Of a stretch of 64,000 nt of DNA, positions 33,168 through 40,839 are shown in pieces (position 1 is the first letter of the stretch; every line of letters begins with the position of its first letter). The notes below the pieces were generated by a model that was not told the origin of the DNA, did no database searches, and saw only the letters and a program-made list of their open reading frames with translations. The translations under genes were made by a program, and so were the position numbers. The stretch lies in the NCBI GenBank assembly GCA_903857665.1, contig CAIOFV010000136.1:1-64000 (forward strand), in the 5' to 3' direction. Origin of the DNA: an uncultured Myxococcales bacterium. Its GTDB lineage: Bacteria; Myxococcota_A; UBA9042; DTJE01.

Positions 33168-34985
33168 GTGCGAAACACGCCGTGCAACACCTGCCTCCTC
33201 GCGCTGATGTTTGTCTCTGCACTCTTCGCTTCGTCGAATGCCCGGGCGGACGATTTCTTCCCGGGAATCGGCGATCGACTCTACCCGTCCGCGACGCCGG
33301 CTCCCACGCCGCCGCCGGCGGCCTCTGTGTCCTCTCCGGCGCCTGCTCCGGCGATCGCGCGGCACGTCGAGTCCGCTCCCGCGGCGTCCGCCTCGGTGGC
33401 GCCGGCTCCCTTGGTGTCCGCTCCCGCGGCGTCGGCGCCGGCCGTTGTCGAGGCGTACCTGCCCGCGGCGGCAGCCGTCGCCTCGCCAGGCACCGTCCCG
33501 GCCGTCGAAGCGGCGCCCGGTCGCGTTTCGATGTCGCTTCGGGAACTGTCGGCCTACCTGGCCCGGACCCGGACGCCGGCCGGTGACGCGACGCCCCAGC
33601 CGGCCGCGCCCGTCGCCGAGCCCGTCGCGATGCCCGCCGCCGTTCCTGTGGCCGCCTCCGTCGCCGAACCCGTCGCCGAGCTCGCCGCATCCTCGATGCC
33701 CGCGGCCGAGGTCGCTGCGGCTTCCCCGATCATCGAGCCGACCCCTGCCGCCCCGGTGGCTTCTGCCGAACCGGCCGTCCCGGTGGACACGATGCTGCCG
33801 CGGCGCATCGACGTGGCCTCGACTGACGCGGCTCTCTCGGCCGTCGCGAAGAAGGAGGACCGACCGACCTTCACCGACAAGGACCCGGCGTTCGCGGGCA
33901 GCGACCTGTTCGTCGGCCGTTCCGTGAAGGCGCCGACCGAAAAATACCGTATCGAGATCGGCGTCGCCGGCCAGGTGGTCCCCTTGAACCTGGTCCTCGC
34001 CAGCAGCCGCAGCGCGCTGATCACCAACGGCGTGACGGCAGCCTGCGCCAGTTCGACGGATCCGAACTGCGCGAAGCAGGCGGCGACCTACGCCGGCCAG
34101 GCCCTGAACGTGCTGGACACCATCCCCGATTCCCAGTGGGCCGGCATCGTCGCGGCGTCCAAGGATCCCACCGCGCTGGCGACGACCCTCAAGTCGGTCG
34201 GCGTCACCAGCGCCTCGGATATCGCCGCCGTCCAGAAGTACCTGTCCACGATCCCGACCGCCAACCGGACGGCTGCGATCCTGCTGGCCCGGCACCTGGC
34301 CGACAGCACCGCGGATGTTCGCCTGGAGCCTTATGCGAACGTCGATCTCAAACTGGTCCAGTTGCGGCTGGGCGTCCCGATTTCGCTGGGCGTCCAGGGA
34401 TCCGGCACGGCCTTCGACCTGGGCAACCTGAACATCGACGTGGCCACCGGCTGGACGTTCCCGGTTGATCACGCCAGCCTGGGCGTCAGCGTGGGCCTGT
34501 CGACCTACCTGCCGACCTCCACCGGCAGCGAGCGCGTGTCGATGATGTCCGACCTGTTCCAGGTGTCGAAGTACCTGTACGGCTACATGACGTTTGCGCC
34601 ATACGTCGTCGCCGGCGTGGACGCCAGGTGGGTGTCGCTGCAGGTGCACGGCGACCTGTGGCTGCAGGCGCGTGTCCGGAGCACGTCGGCGGTTTCGAAC
34701 GCCGAGGTGTTCCAGTACGGCACCGGCCTGACGATCCTGCCGCACTTCCCCGTGTCGGTGATCGGGCAACTGGAGGGCCTGGAAGGGCTTCACAACGCCG
34801 GTTCTTTCCGCTCGCTGTTCGTCGTGACCGGCCTTCAGTTCAACGTGTGGCACGTCCGCCTCGGCGTGGCCGTCCAGCTTCCGATCCTGGACCGCGCCAA
34901 GGAGAACCTGGGTTCGTACGACGGCATGTCCATCGGCGGGCTGGCGAAGTACACGATCCTGGCCCGCACCGCCGCCGCGTTCTGA
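33168..34985 (+). CDS. Outer-membrane beta-barrel-like protein with long Pro/Ala-rich linker
   Basis: 605 residues from GTG 33168, with GGAGGG at 7 nt. The Sec signal is cleaved after about ARA (residue 26). Residues about 35-230 are low complexity (Ala, Pro, Val, Ser), which suggests a periplasmic or peptidoglycan-spanning linker. From about 255 on, alternating amphipathic strands (YRIEIGVAGQVVPLNLVLAS, LSVGLSTYLP-like) and a terminal Phe (TAAAF) suggest a barrel. A helical insert at about 285-380 holds two Cys. I do not recognise the family. Placed in the polysaccharide locus, it could be an export or anchoring component, but this is inference. It shares the signal-linker-barrel plan with the gene at 63242. 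Confidence 0.68.
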   Translation: MRNTPCNTCLLALMFVSALFASSNARADDFFPGIGDRLYPSATPAPTPPPAASVSSPAPAPAIARHVESAPAASASVAPAPLVSAPAASAPAVVEAYLPAAAAVASPGTVPAVEAAPGRVSMSLRELSAYLARTRTPAGDATPQPAAPVAEPVAMPAAVPVAASVAEPVAELAASSMPAAEVAAASPIIEPTPAAPVASAEPAVPVDTMLPRRIDVASTDAALSAVAKKEDRPTFTDKDPAFAGSDLFVGRSVKAPTEKYRIEIGVAGQVVPLNLVLASSRSALITNGVTAACASSTDPNCAKQAATYAGQALNVLDTIPDSQWAGIVAASKDPTALATTLKSVGVTSASDIAAVQKYLSTIPTANRTAAILLARHLADSTADVRLEPYANVDLKLVQLRLGVPISLGVQGSGTAFDLGNLNIDVATGWTFPVDHASLGVSVGLSTYLPTSTGSERVSMMSDLFQVSKYLYGYMTFAPYVVAGVDARWVSLQVHGDLWLQARVRSTSAVSNAEVFQYGTGLTILPHFPVSVIGQLEGLEGLHNAGSFRSLFVVTGLQFNVWHVRLGVAVQLPILDRAKENLGSYDGMSIGGLAKYTILARTAAAF

Positions 34986-35515
34986 CCCCCGCCCGACCTC
35001 CGGTCAACGATGTCCACCACCTCACGAAGTGCCTGGGCTCTCAACGTCACCCGGGAACGCGAACCCGTGCATCTCCCCCCATCCATCCCAAACCCCTCGA
35101 CCCACCGCCCCACCAGGCGTGTTCAGTTGCGCCATCCATTCCAGCCCGGGTTGGCATGAAGAGGGCGACGGTGCCGATCGACCTGGTCCTCCCACGCGGA
35201 GCCAGCAAGACGTGTGAGCCCGGCACCCGTCGCCGCGCCCGCGGCCCTTCCTCGGCAAGCGACCGCGGGCCGGGTCCGGGGGTGCCTGTCGGGGGGCCTC
35301 CGGAGGCGCGGTCCACCTTGCGGGGGCAATAATGACTGGACCGCGCCGAGTAGGCAGCGTGCCGGCTGGGGGCAAAGCCCCCGGCCGGACACCGGCCCCC
35401 GACAGGCACCCCCGGGACCCGGCCCCCCAGGGCGTCACGCCACTTGATTGCCCTGAACCAGCGAGCGAGGTGAGCGCATGGATGGAGGATTCGAGAGTAC
35501 CGATCGAAGCCAGCG
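34986..35515. other. Longest intergenic gap: C-rich spacer with a structured element
   Basis: A 530-bp gap between the outer-membrane protein and the convergent sugar transferase. 34986-35266 is C-rich on the plus strand, with no gene, tRNA or clear terminator. 35267-35425 is the inverted-repeat element described separately; 35426-35515 shows nothing notable. Confidence 0.6.
35267..35425. ncRNA. Structured element: 29-bp inverted repeat enclosing two perfect hairpins (possible ncRNA or miniature mobile element)
   Basis: 35267-35295 pairs with 35396-35425 with one bulged base. Inside, 35305-35315 pairs with 35337-35347 (11 bp, 21-nt loop) and 35362-35373 pairs with 35377-35388 (12 bp with one T-G pair, AAA loop). 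The whole would fold as a three-way junction. There is no coding frame. Either strand could be the transcript. The same shape could be the terminal repeats of a small non-autonomous element. Confidence 0.5.
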
Positions 35516-36211
35516 TCAGGAAGCGCCGCGCCCGCCCACGACGGCCCAGATCGTCTTGGCCAGCAGCTTCACGTCCATGCCCAGCGAGCGGTGGGTCGAG
35601 TACCGCACGTCCATGCGCATCCAGTCGGTGAAGCCGACCTGGTGGCGCCCGCTGGTCTGCCAGATCCCCGTGATCCCGCCGGTCAGTTCCAGCCGGCGAG
35701 CCTGCCAGGGGGCGTAGGCGGGGATTTCGTCGAGTGTCGGCGGCCGGGGGCCCACCAGCGACATGTCGCCCTTCAGCACGTTCCACAACTGGGGCAGTTC
35801 GTCGAGGCTCGTGCGCCGCAATACGCGACCGATCGAGGTGACCCGCGGGTCGTTCTGCATCTTGAACACCGGGCCCTCGGCCTCGTTTTCGGTGCGCAGG
35901 GCTGCCTTCAGCGCCTCGGCGTTCGGGACCATGGTGCGGAACTTGAAGAACGTGAAAGGCTTGCCGCCGCGGCCGGCCCGCGGCTGCCGGAAGATGATCG
36001 GCCCGGGACCGCCCGCCACGCGCACCGCGATGGCCACAGCGAGGAATACCGGCGACAGGACCAGCAGCATCGCTGCCGACAGCAGGATGTCCATGGCCCG
36101 CTTCCAGGTCGGCAACGGCTTCAGAAAGAACGAACGCAAGTCATCGACGCGGACGATCGGCGCGGGACGCGTCGGGGCCATGGCGGTCTGCGTGGCGGGT
36201 TCGAGCTTCAC
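35516..36211 (-). CDS. Initiating sugar transferase (undecaprenyl-phosphate sugar phosphotransferase)
   Basis: 231 residues. The start is GTG 36211, which overlaps the stop of the upstream gene as GTGA, a coupling site. One transmembrane helix (about 36-60, LLSAAMLLVLSPVFLAVAIA) is followed by the PF02397 catalytic domain: PIIFRQPRAGRGGKPFTFFK, FRTMVPNAE, RRTSLDELPQLWNVLKGDMS, the hallmark LVGPRPPTLDEI, and ITGIWQTSGR. This short monotopic form transfers a sugar-1-phosphate onto undecaprenyl phosphate to start repeat-unit synthesis. It is the last gene of the minus-strand polysaccharide series. Confidence 0.93.
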   Translation of the reverse strand: MKLEPATQTAMAPTRPAPIVRVDDLRSFFLKPLPTWKRAMDILLSAAMLLVLSPVFLAVAIAVRVAGGPGPIIFRQPRAGRGGKPFTFFKFRTMVPNAEALKAALRTENEAEGPVFKMQNDPRVTSIGRVLRRTSLDELPQLWNVLKGDMSLVGPRPPTLDEIPAYAPWQARRLELTGGITGIWQTSGRHQVGFTDWMRMDVRYSTHRSLGMDVKLLAKTIWAVVGGRGAS

Positions 36212-36684
36212 CAGCGGCGTCGGCGACCCAGGCTGCGTCGGGTTCCGGGCGTCGTCCGGCGAACGGGGGGCGGCGCCCACATCGAGGAATCGTCGGAGTT
36301 GCCCTGGTAGGTGTAGATGCGATCCTCGACGTCGCACCCCGCCTTCTGGAGGACGCCGTGCATCTTTTCGGCGAACCGGCGGGCGCCGACGGCGGGCGTG
36401 TCGGGAAGGAGGGCACCCAGGTCGGGCGGGTCCACCCAGCCCACGTCGTCCGTCAGGCGGCGCTGTTCGCGCAGGATTTCGGCCACGCGACGAACCTGGT
36501 TCGGCGGTGCCGCCGAAGTCCTGAAGACCACCAGGGAAAATGCGTGTGAATTGCGGTCCGACCGCGCGCGCTCCCGGGCCAACAGGCGATGGAACTCGTC
36601 CCGGGTCACGATCCCGGGCATGTGCCCCATCCAGACCTGCACGGCACGTCCGCGAGCACGGCGGCTGAGTGCTGCCAGCAACAT
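36208..36684 (-). CDS. Small degenerate GGDEF-like protein
   Basis: 158 residues from ATG 36684 (G-rich site upstream; an ATG at 36780 is the alternative). The pattern MPGIVTRDEFHRLLARERAR, FSLVVFRT, LTDDVGWVDP, LGALLPDTP and VEDRIYTYQG resembles the nucleotide-cyclase fold of small GGDEF-like proteins encoded beside sugar transferases in polysaccharide loci. The GG(D/E)EF signature is absent (the position reads DDVGWVD), so diguanylate cyclase activity is unlikely. The last 20 residues are basic. Its stop overlaps the sugar transferase start (GTGA), which implies a stoichiometric, probably regulatory, partnership. Confidence 0.7.
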   Translation of the reverse strand: MLLAALSRRARGRAVQVWMGHMPGIVTRDEFHRLLARERARSDRNSHAFSLVVFRTSAAPPNQVRRVAEILREQRRLTDDVGWVDPPDLGALLPDTPAVGARRFAEKMHGVLQKAGCDVEDRIYTYQGNSDDSSMWAPPPVRRTTPGTRRSLGRRRRW

Positions 36685-36895
36685 CGTCGTTCCCCCGTTC
36701 CCGATGTAGGCGCGATCCTTTCCGCCGACAGCCCCCCGAAGGCCGTCCCTCCCGGTTCCATCGAAGGCATGGAACGCCACGGGCTCAAGATCGCGCGAAC
36801 GTCCTCTTCATCGGCACCACGGGCTGGGGGGTTTAGGGGGTCGTCGATCGGGTGGAACGGCTGCCGCGAAGATGCCTGGAAGGCGCGGACCAGAT
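36685..36895. other. Intergenic gap inside the minus-strand polysaccharide series
   Basis: A 211-bp gap between the polytopic membrane protein and the GGDEF-like gene. I see no terminator with a T-run and no clear promoter. The upstream in-frame ATG at 36780 could extend the GGDEF-like protein by 32 residues into it. Confidence 0.4.
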
Positions 36896-38407
36896 TCAGG
36901 GGGGAGGCGGCAGCCGGTAGACCTTCACGTCGCCAGCCTGGAAGGCCGGGACGAGGGAATAGGCCGCCTCGCTGACCAGGTACGAGGCGTGGTACTGCGC
37001 GGCAAGGCGCCGGACATCGGCTTCGGACAGGGATTTCCAGGCGGCCTTCGCCCGGACCCATGACAACCCGAGATCCCGCGAATCCGCGGTGGTCACGTCG
37101 CCCAGGAGGGCTTCCATCCGCCGGTGCCACTCCGAAAGGCGGTCGTACCGGGGCATCGCGCAGTGCACCACCTGGCCGTGGCGGGAGCGGAGCGTGCCGT
37201 CCCCCCGCCAGGGAGGCACCAGCCCGATTTCACCGTCGGGGATGTTCGCGGCGATCCAGTCGAAGGCCAGCGCGTAGGCGTCGGGCTGGGAACGCCACGC
37301 CTTCGCCAGCACGGTCCCTTCCGCCTTGATCATGCCGGGGAGCGCCGGGAGGCACAGGAAGGCGGCCGCAGCCATCAGCGGGGCCGCGATCCCGGTCGCG
37401 CCAAGGGACGCCTCGGCCGCCATCGAGGCCATCGCCAGGAAGAACGCCAGCAGGCTGATCGCGGGAAGGAGGCGATAGGGGGTCAGCGCCATCAGGTTCC
37501 AGGCCCCGGCCGCGTGGGCCGCCAACCCGACCCCGAACAGGAGGGCCGGCAGGACGTGCAGCCAGGCGAGGATGCGGAAGGCGGGCCGGTCCCGCATCCG
37601 GCGGGCCCAGGCCAGCGTGTATGCGATGGACAGCACGAGGGCCGCCAGGAGGCCCAGGTCGAAGGTCGATGCATCCATGTGGATCCGCAGGAACGACGTG
37701 GACAGGAAGCGCCAGTCGTCCACCGTGGACGGCTCGGAGCCGATCGTCATCAGGCCGGTCTGCACGATGCCTGGCAGGGCGGTTGCGATCCCGACCAGCG
37801 CGGGCTTGAACAGGTCGCGAAGGGGACGATGTACGACCAGCACCGCCACCGCCAGGGAGGCGCCGCCGACCACGCCCACGGCCGGGTGGAACGTCGCCGC
37901 CAGCCCCGCCAATGCGGCGGCCCGCGTCCAACGGCCCGCCATCGCGGCATCGATGGCGTGCAGCAGGAACACCCACGCCACGGCCTTGGCCTCGAACCAG
38001 CCGATCATCCATTCCCCGCCCACCAGGGACTGGCCCATGAGGATCCACACGGCGGCGGCGAGCGACGCGAGGGGCAGCGGGATCGACAGCCGTCGCCCGA
38101 TGCGGAGGATGGCCCACAGGGACAGCACCCAGCAGGCCAGGCGCCCGCCCCACCCGATGGCCTCGACCGGCACGATCAGCGCCAGCGCGCCGAAGATCGC
38201 GTCGAACGTCCAGCGGTCGGGCAGGGAGGTCGAAAAGGTCCAGTCGTTGGGCAGGAAGGACGGGTCCCACATGCCGCGCAGGACCACGAGGTAGTGCTCC
38301 TCGTTCCCGGTCGGGACCGGCGTGCCCCAGGCGAAGAACGTGACGGCCATCAAGGCGGCCACGTTCAGGGGCATCGAGCCGGCGAGCCGTCGCACCAGGT
38401 TTCGCAT
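36896..38407 (-). CDS. Polytopic membrane protein (GT-C-like, DUF6798-type)
   Basis: 503 residues from ATG 38407, with GAGG upstream, 7 bp after the deacetylase stop. There are about ten hydrophobic helices. The first periplasmic loop, PTGNEEHYLVVLRGMWDP followed by LPNDWTF, resembles the conserved start of DUF6798-like and some GT-C proteins. The last 130 residues form a soluble domain (FDWIAANIPDGEIGLVPPW, VHCAMPRYD) of the type seen after GT-C membrane halves. I infer a lipid-linked-sugar-dependent transferase or a modifying enzyme of the polysaccharide, but no catalytic Asp motif was pinned down. Confidence 0.65.
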   Translation of the reverse strand: MRNLVRRLAGSMPLNVAALMAVTFFAWGTPVPTGNEEHYLVVLRGMWDPSFLPNDWTFSTSLPDRWTFDAIFGALALIVPVEAIGWGGRLACWVLSLWAILRIGRRLSIPLPLASLAAAVWILMGQSLVGGEWMIGWFEAKAVAWVFLLHAIDAAMAGRWTRAAALAGLAATFHPAVGVVGGASLAVAVLVVHRPLRDLFKPALVGIATALPGIVQTGLMTIGSEPSTVDDWRFLSTSFLRIHMDASTFDLGLLAALVLSIAYTLAWARRMRDRPAFRILAWLHVLPALLFGVGLAAHAAGAWNLMALTPYRLLPAISLLAFFLAMASMAAEASLGATGIAAPLMAAAAFLCLPALPGMIKAEGTVLAKAWRSQPDAYALAFDWIAANIPDGEIGLVPPWRGDGTLRSRHGQVVHCAMPRYDRLSEWHRRMEALLGDVTTADSRDLGLSWVRAKAAWKSLSEADVRRLAAQYHASYLVSEAAYSLVPAFQAGDVKVYRLPPPP

Positions 38408-38414
38408 GCAGGCC

Positions 38415-39404
38415 TCACGGTGCCGTGGCGGCGGGCATTTCGACGAAGTCCGGGTCGCGGACGGGAAGGTCGGTCCGGGCCTCCAGGGCGCGGGCGTGCA
38501 CTCCCATCGGCAGGATCTCGAAGCGATCCGCGAGGTCCCCCAGGTACCGGGACACCCGCTCCAGCTTGACGCGAGCCGGGAGGTTCATGCCCGGGAAGAA
38601 CGCCAGTTCCTTGACGTCGTCGCCCCCCAGGAAATCGAGGGGGTGCATCAGGATCGAAGGTTCGACGCCGGTCCGCAGGCACGCTTCCAGCGCGGTCCGG
38701 AAGTACAGCCGGGCCGCGGCTTCCGAGAACGTGGACAGGTACAGCACGTAGGACAGGTGGAACGGCACCCGGGCCACCGGGAACACCGTGACCGGGATCT
38801 CGACGATCGAGGATCCGGAAGGCAGGCGCCACCGGTACGGGTTGACCGGGCGCATGCCGTCCCGCACCGTCCCGAAGAGGGCGCCGCGCTCCTCGCGCTC
38901 CTTCGAACCCAGCCGCGCCGTCATGAAGTAGTACGCCCGCGCCAGAGGCCCGATGAACGTCGGCAGCGTGGACGCGTCGAAGCGGTAGCCCCGTGCCGCC
39001 AGCACCTCGAGGACCGTGGTGGACACGCTGAAGCCCGGCCCCCGGAAGCCTTCAGGCTTGCGGCCCGTCGCGGTTCGGATCGCGTCCTCGGCCCGGGCGA
39101 TTTCGTCGTCCACCTGGGTTCGCGTGTACCGGTGCAGCCAGGGTTCGTGGGCGAAGGAGTGGTTGCCCACCTCGTGGCGCGAGTTGCCGATGCGCGCCAG
39201 CGCCTCGCGGTTGCGGGGGATCGCGGCGTCCTGGCCCACGACGAAGAACGTGATCGCGTGGCGCCTGGATTCCAGGAAGTCCAGCACGCGCGGGACCACC
39301 AGGTCGAGGTAGGACGGGAAGGATTCCCACCCGGGGTCATTGTGCACCTTCATGTACGACCAGAGGTTGTCGAGGTCCAGGGAGAGGCTGGCGATCGGCT
39401 TCAT
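38415..39404 (-). CDS. Polysaccharide deacetylase family protein
   Basis: 329 residues from ATG 39404, with GAGGA upstream (the ATG at 39422 overlaps the previous gene). The NodB-like fold shows LSLDLDNLWSYMKVH in place of the usual TFDD strand, then FFVVGQDAAIPRN, NSRHEVGNHSFAHE with the two metal-binding His, and RGPGFS. The lengthened region between strands fits the XrtA/Wzy-locus deacetylase subgroup more than chitin deacetylases. There is no signal peptide, so it acts on a cytosolic or lipid-linked precursor. Seven base pairs separate it from genes on both sides, so it is in one operon. Confidence 0.85.
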   Translation of the reverse strand: MKPIASLSLDLDNLWSYMKVHNDPGWESFPSYLDLVVPRVLDFLESRRHAITFFVVGQDAAIPRNREALARIGNSRHEVGNHSFAHEPWLHRYTRTQVDDEIARAEDAIRTATGRKPEGFRGPGFSVSTTVLEVLAARGYRFDASTLPTFIGPLARAYYFMTARLGSKEREERGALFGTVRDGMRPVNPYRWRLPSGSSIVEIPVTVFPVARVPFHLSYVLYLSTFSEAAARLYFRTALEACLRTGVEPSILMHPLDFLGGDDVKELAFFPGMNLPARVKLERVSRYLGDLADRFEILPMGVHARALEARTDLPVRDPDFVEMPAATAP

Positions 39405-39411
39405 GGCTTCC

Positions 39412-40839
39412 TCATGGTCCATCCAGCGGAGGCAGGTTGGCGCCGACCCATTCGCCCTGGAAGGCGCGGGCGCCTCGCTCGGCCAGTTGGACGGTTTCGT
39501 TGACGTTGAGCGTGCCGTTGACGATGTGGGCGGAGTTCAGGGTGTAGACCCCGGGGATGGAGGTCCGGACCGACGGGATCCGATCGGAGTATCGCAGCGT
39601 CGGCAGGGCCATCACGTACGGGACGCGGCTGACCCGGAAGGCCAGTACGTCGTCCTCGCACAGGTCCGGGAACATGCCGAACAGGGCCTGCAGGAACGAC
39701 GCGCGGATCTGGTCGTCCGGCACCTTCAGGAACGGGTCGTCGGTCGCCACGTACCGCGGCAGGTACACCAGGTGGCGGCCTCCCAGGAAACGGTCGCGGT
39801 CCACCAGCGCGGACATTTCGATCACGCCGGTGAACGGCGCCGGGTCCAGCAGGTTGGTGACGTAGAAGCCCGCCAGGGGGCGCCGGAGCAGCAGGGAGGG
39901 GCAGACGATGCCCTGGTAGCGGACCCCCGCCAGGCGGTCGTGCTCGTCGGCGGAAAGGCCGTCGCACAGGCGGGCGGCCAGCGGGGCCGCCGCGGTGACG
40001 ACCACGCGGTCGAAGGCCTTGTGCGAGCCGTCCGCGAACGCGATCGTCGGCGCGTCGCCGTCCGCGAAAATGCGGGCGACGGGACGGCCCAGCGACAGGT
40101 GCACGCCCTCGGCGGACAGGGTGGCCGCGAACCTTTCCAGAATCCGCGCATACCCACCCGCGACATACCCGAAGCGCTCCTCCTTGAGGCCGCTGCGCCG
40201 GGCCGCGTACAGGCGCCGGATGGTGGCCCAGATGAACGCCGCCGAGGTCTGCTGGTAGTTGTCGCCCAGCTTGCTGCGCAGCAGCGGCAGCCAGAAGCGC
40301 TCGAAGGCGCGCCGGCCGGACCACCGGGTCAGCCATTCGGCGACGGGGATCGATTCCAGCGCGTGGCCGTCCTCGATGCGCGACGCGTGCAGGATCGTGG
40401 CGGCGAGGCGGGCCTTGTCCACGAGGCTCAGCACCGGGAATGTCGCCATCTCGACGGTGTTGGAGAGCGACAGCAGGCGGCCGTCGGCGAGGACGCCGGT
40501 GCGGGTCGTGGCCCACTGGATGTCGCCGTCGAGGCCGATTTCCGCGAGGATGCGCCGGAAGTGGGCGTCGGACGCCAGGATGACGTGGTAGTGCCGGTCC
40601 CAGGTGACGCCGTCGATGGTCCAGGCCGACGCCAGTCCCCCCAGGTACGGCGCGGCTTCGACGATCGTGACGTCCTTGCCCTGGCCCGCGAGGCGATGGG
40701 CGAGGGCCAGGCCCAGCATCCCGCCGCCGACCACGGCCCACCGCGGGCGGTCGGGAACACGGCGGACGTCGGTCCCGGTCGCCGCGACCGGGGCGGTCGG
40801 GGCCGGTTTCACGGTCGTCTTCCTGCCTTTCGTCGTCAC
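39412..40839 (-). CDS. FAD-dependent amine-oxidase-like oxidoreductase
   Basis: 475 residues. The start is GTG 40839, in a GTGA overlap with the upstream fusion gene. The ADP-binding motif RWAVVGGGMLGLALAHRLA sits at about 33-51, then IVEAAPYLGGLASAW, with a second FAD contact near the C-terminus (IPGVYTLNSAHIVNGTLNVN). Overall it is like the protoporphyrinogen-oxidase/UDP-galactopyranose-mutase-style flavoproteins found in polysaccharide loci. It may oxidise or isomerise a sugar intermediate; the substrate is unknown. It has no signal peptide. Confidence 0.85.
   Translation of the reverse strand: MTTKGRKTTVKPAPTAPVAATGTDVRRVPDRPRWAVVGGGMLGLALAHRLAGQGKDVTIVEAAPYLGGLASAWTIDGVTWDRHYHVILASDAHFRRILAEIGLDGDIQWATTRTGVLADGRLLSLSNTVEMATFPVLSLVDKARLAATILHASRIEDGHALESIPVAEWLTRWSGRRAFERFWLPLLRSKLGDNYQQTSAAFIWATIRRLYAARRSGLKEERFGYVAGGYARILERFAATLSAEGVHLSLGRPVARIFADGDAPTIAFADGSHKAFDRVVVTAAAPLAARLCDGLSADEHDRLAGVRYQGIVCPSLLLRRPLAGFYVTNLLDPAPFTGVIEMSALVDRDRFLGGRHLVYLPRYVATDDPFLKVPDDQIRASFLQALFGMFPDLCEDDVLAFRVSRVPYVMALPTLRYSDRIPSVRTSIPGVYTLNSAHIVNGTLNVNETVQLAERGARAFQGEWVGANLPPLDGP

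Noticed and set aside
35022-35786. Minus-strand open frame through the intergenic gap and into the sugar transferase
   Set aside because: It has no ribosome site or motif and would overlap the inverted-repeat element and the 3' end of the transferase.
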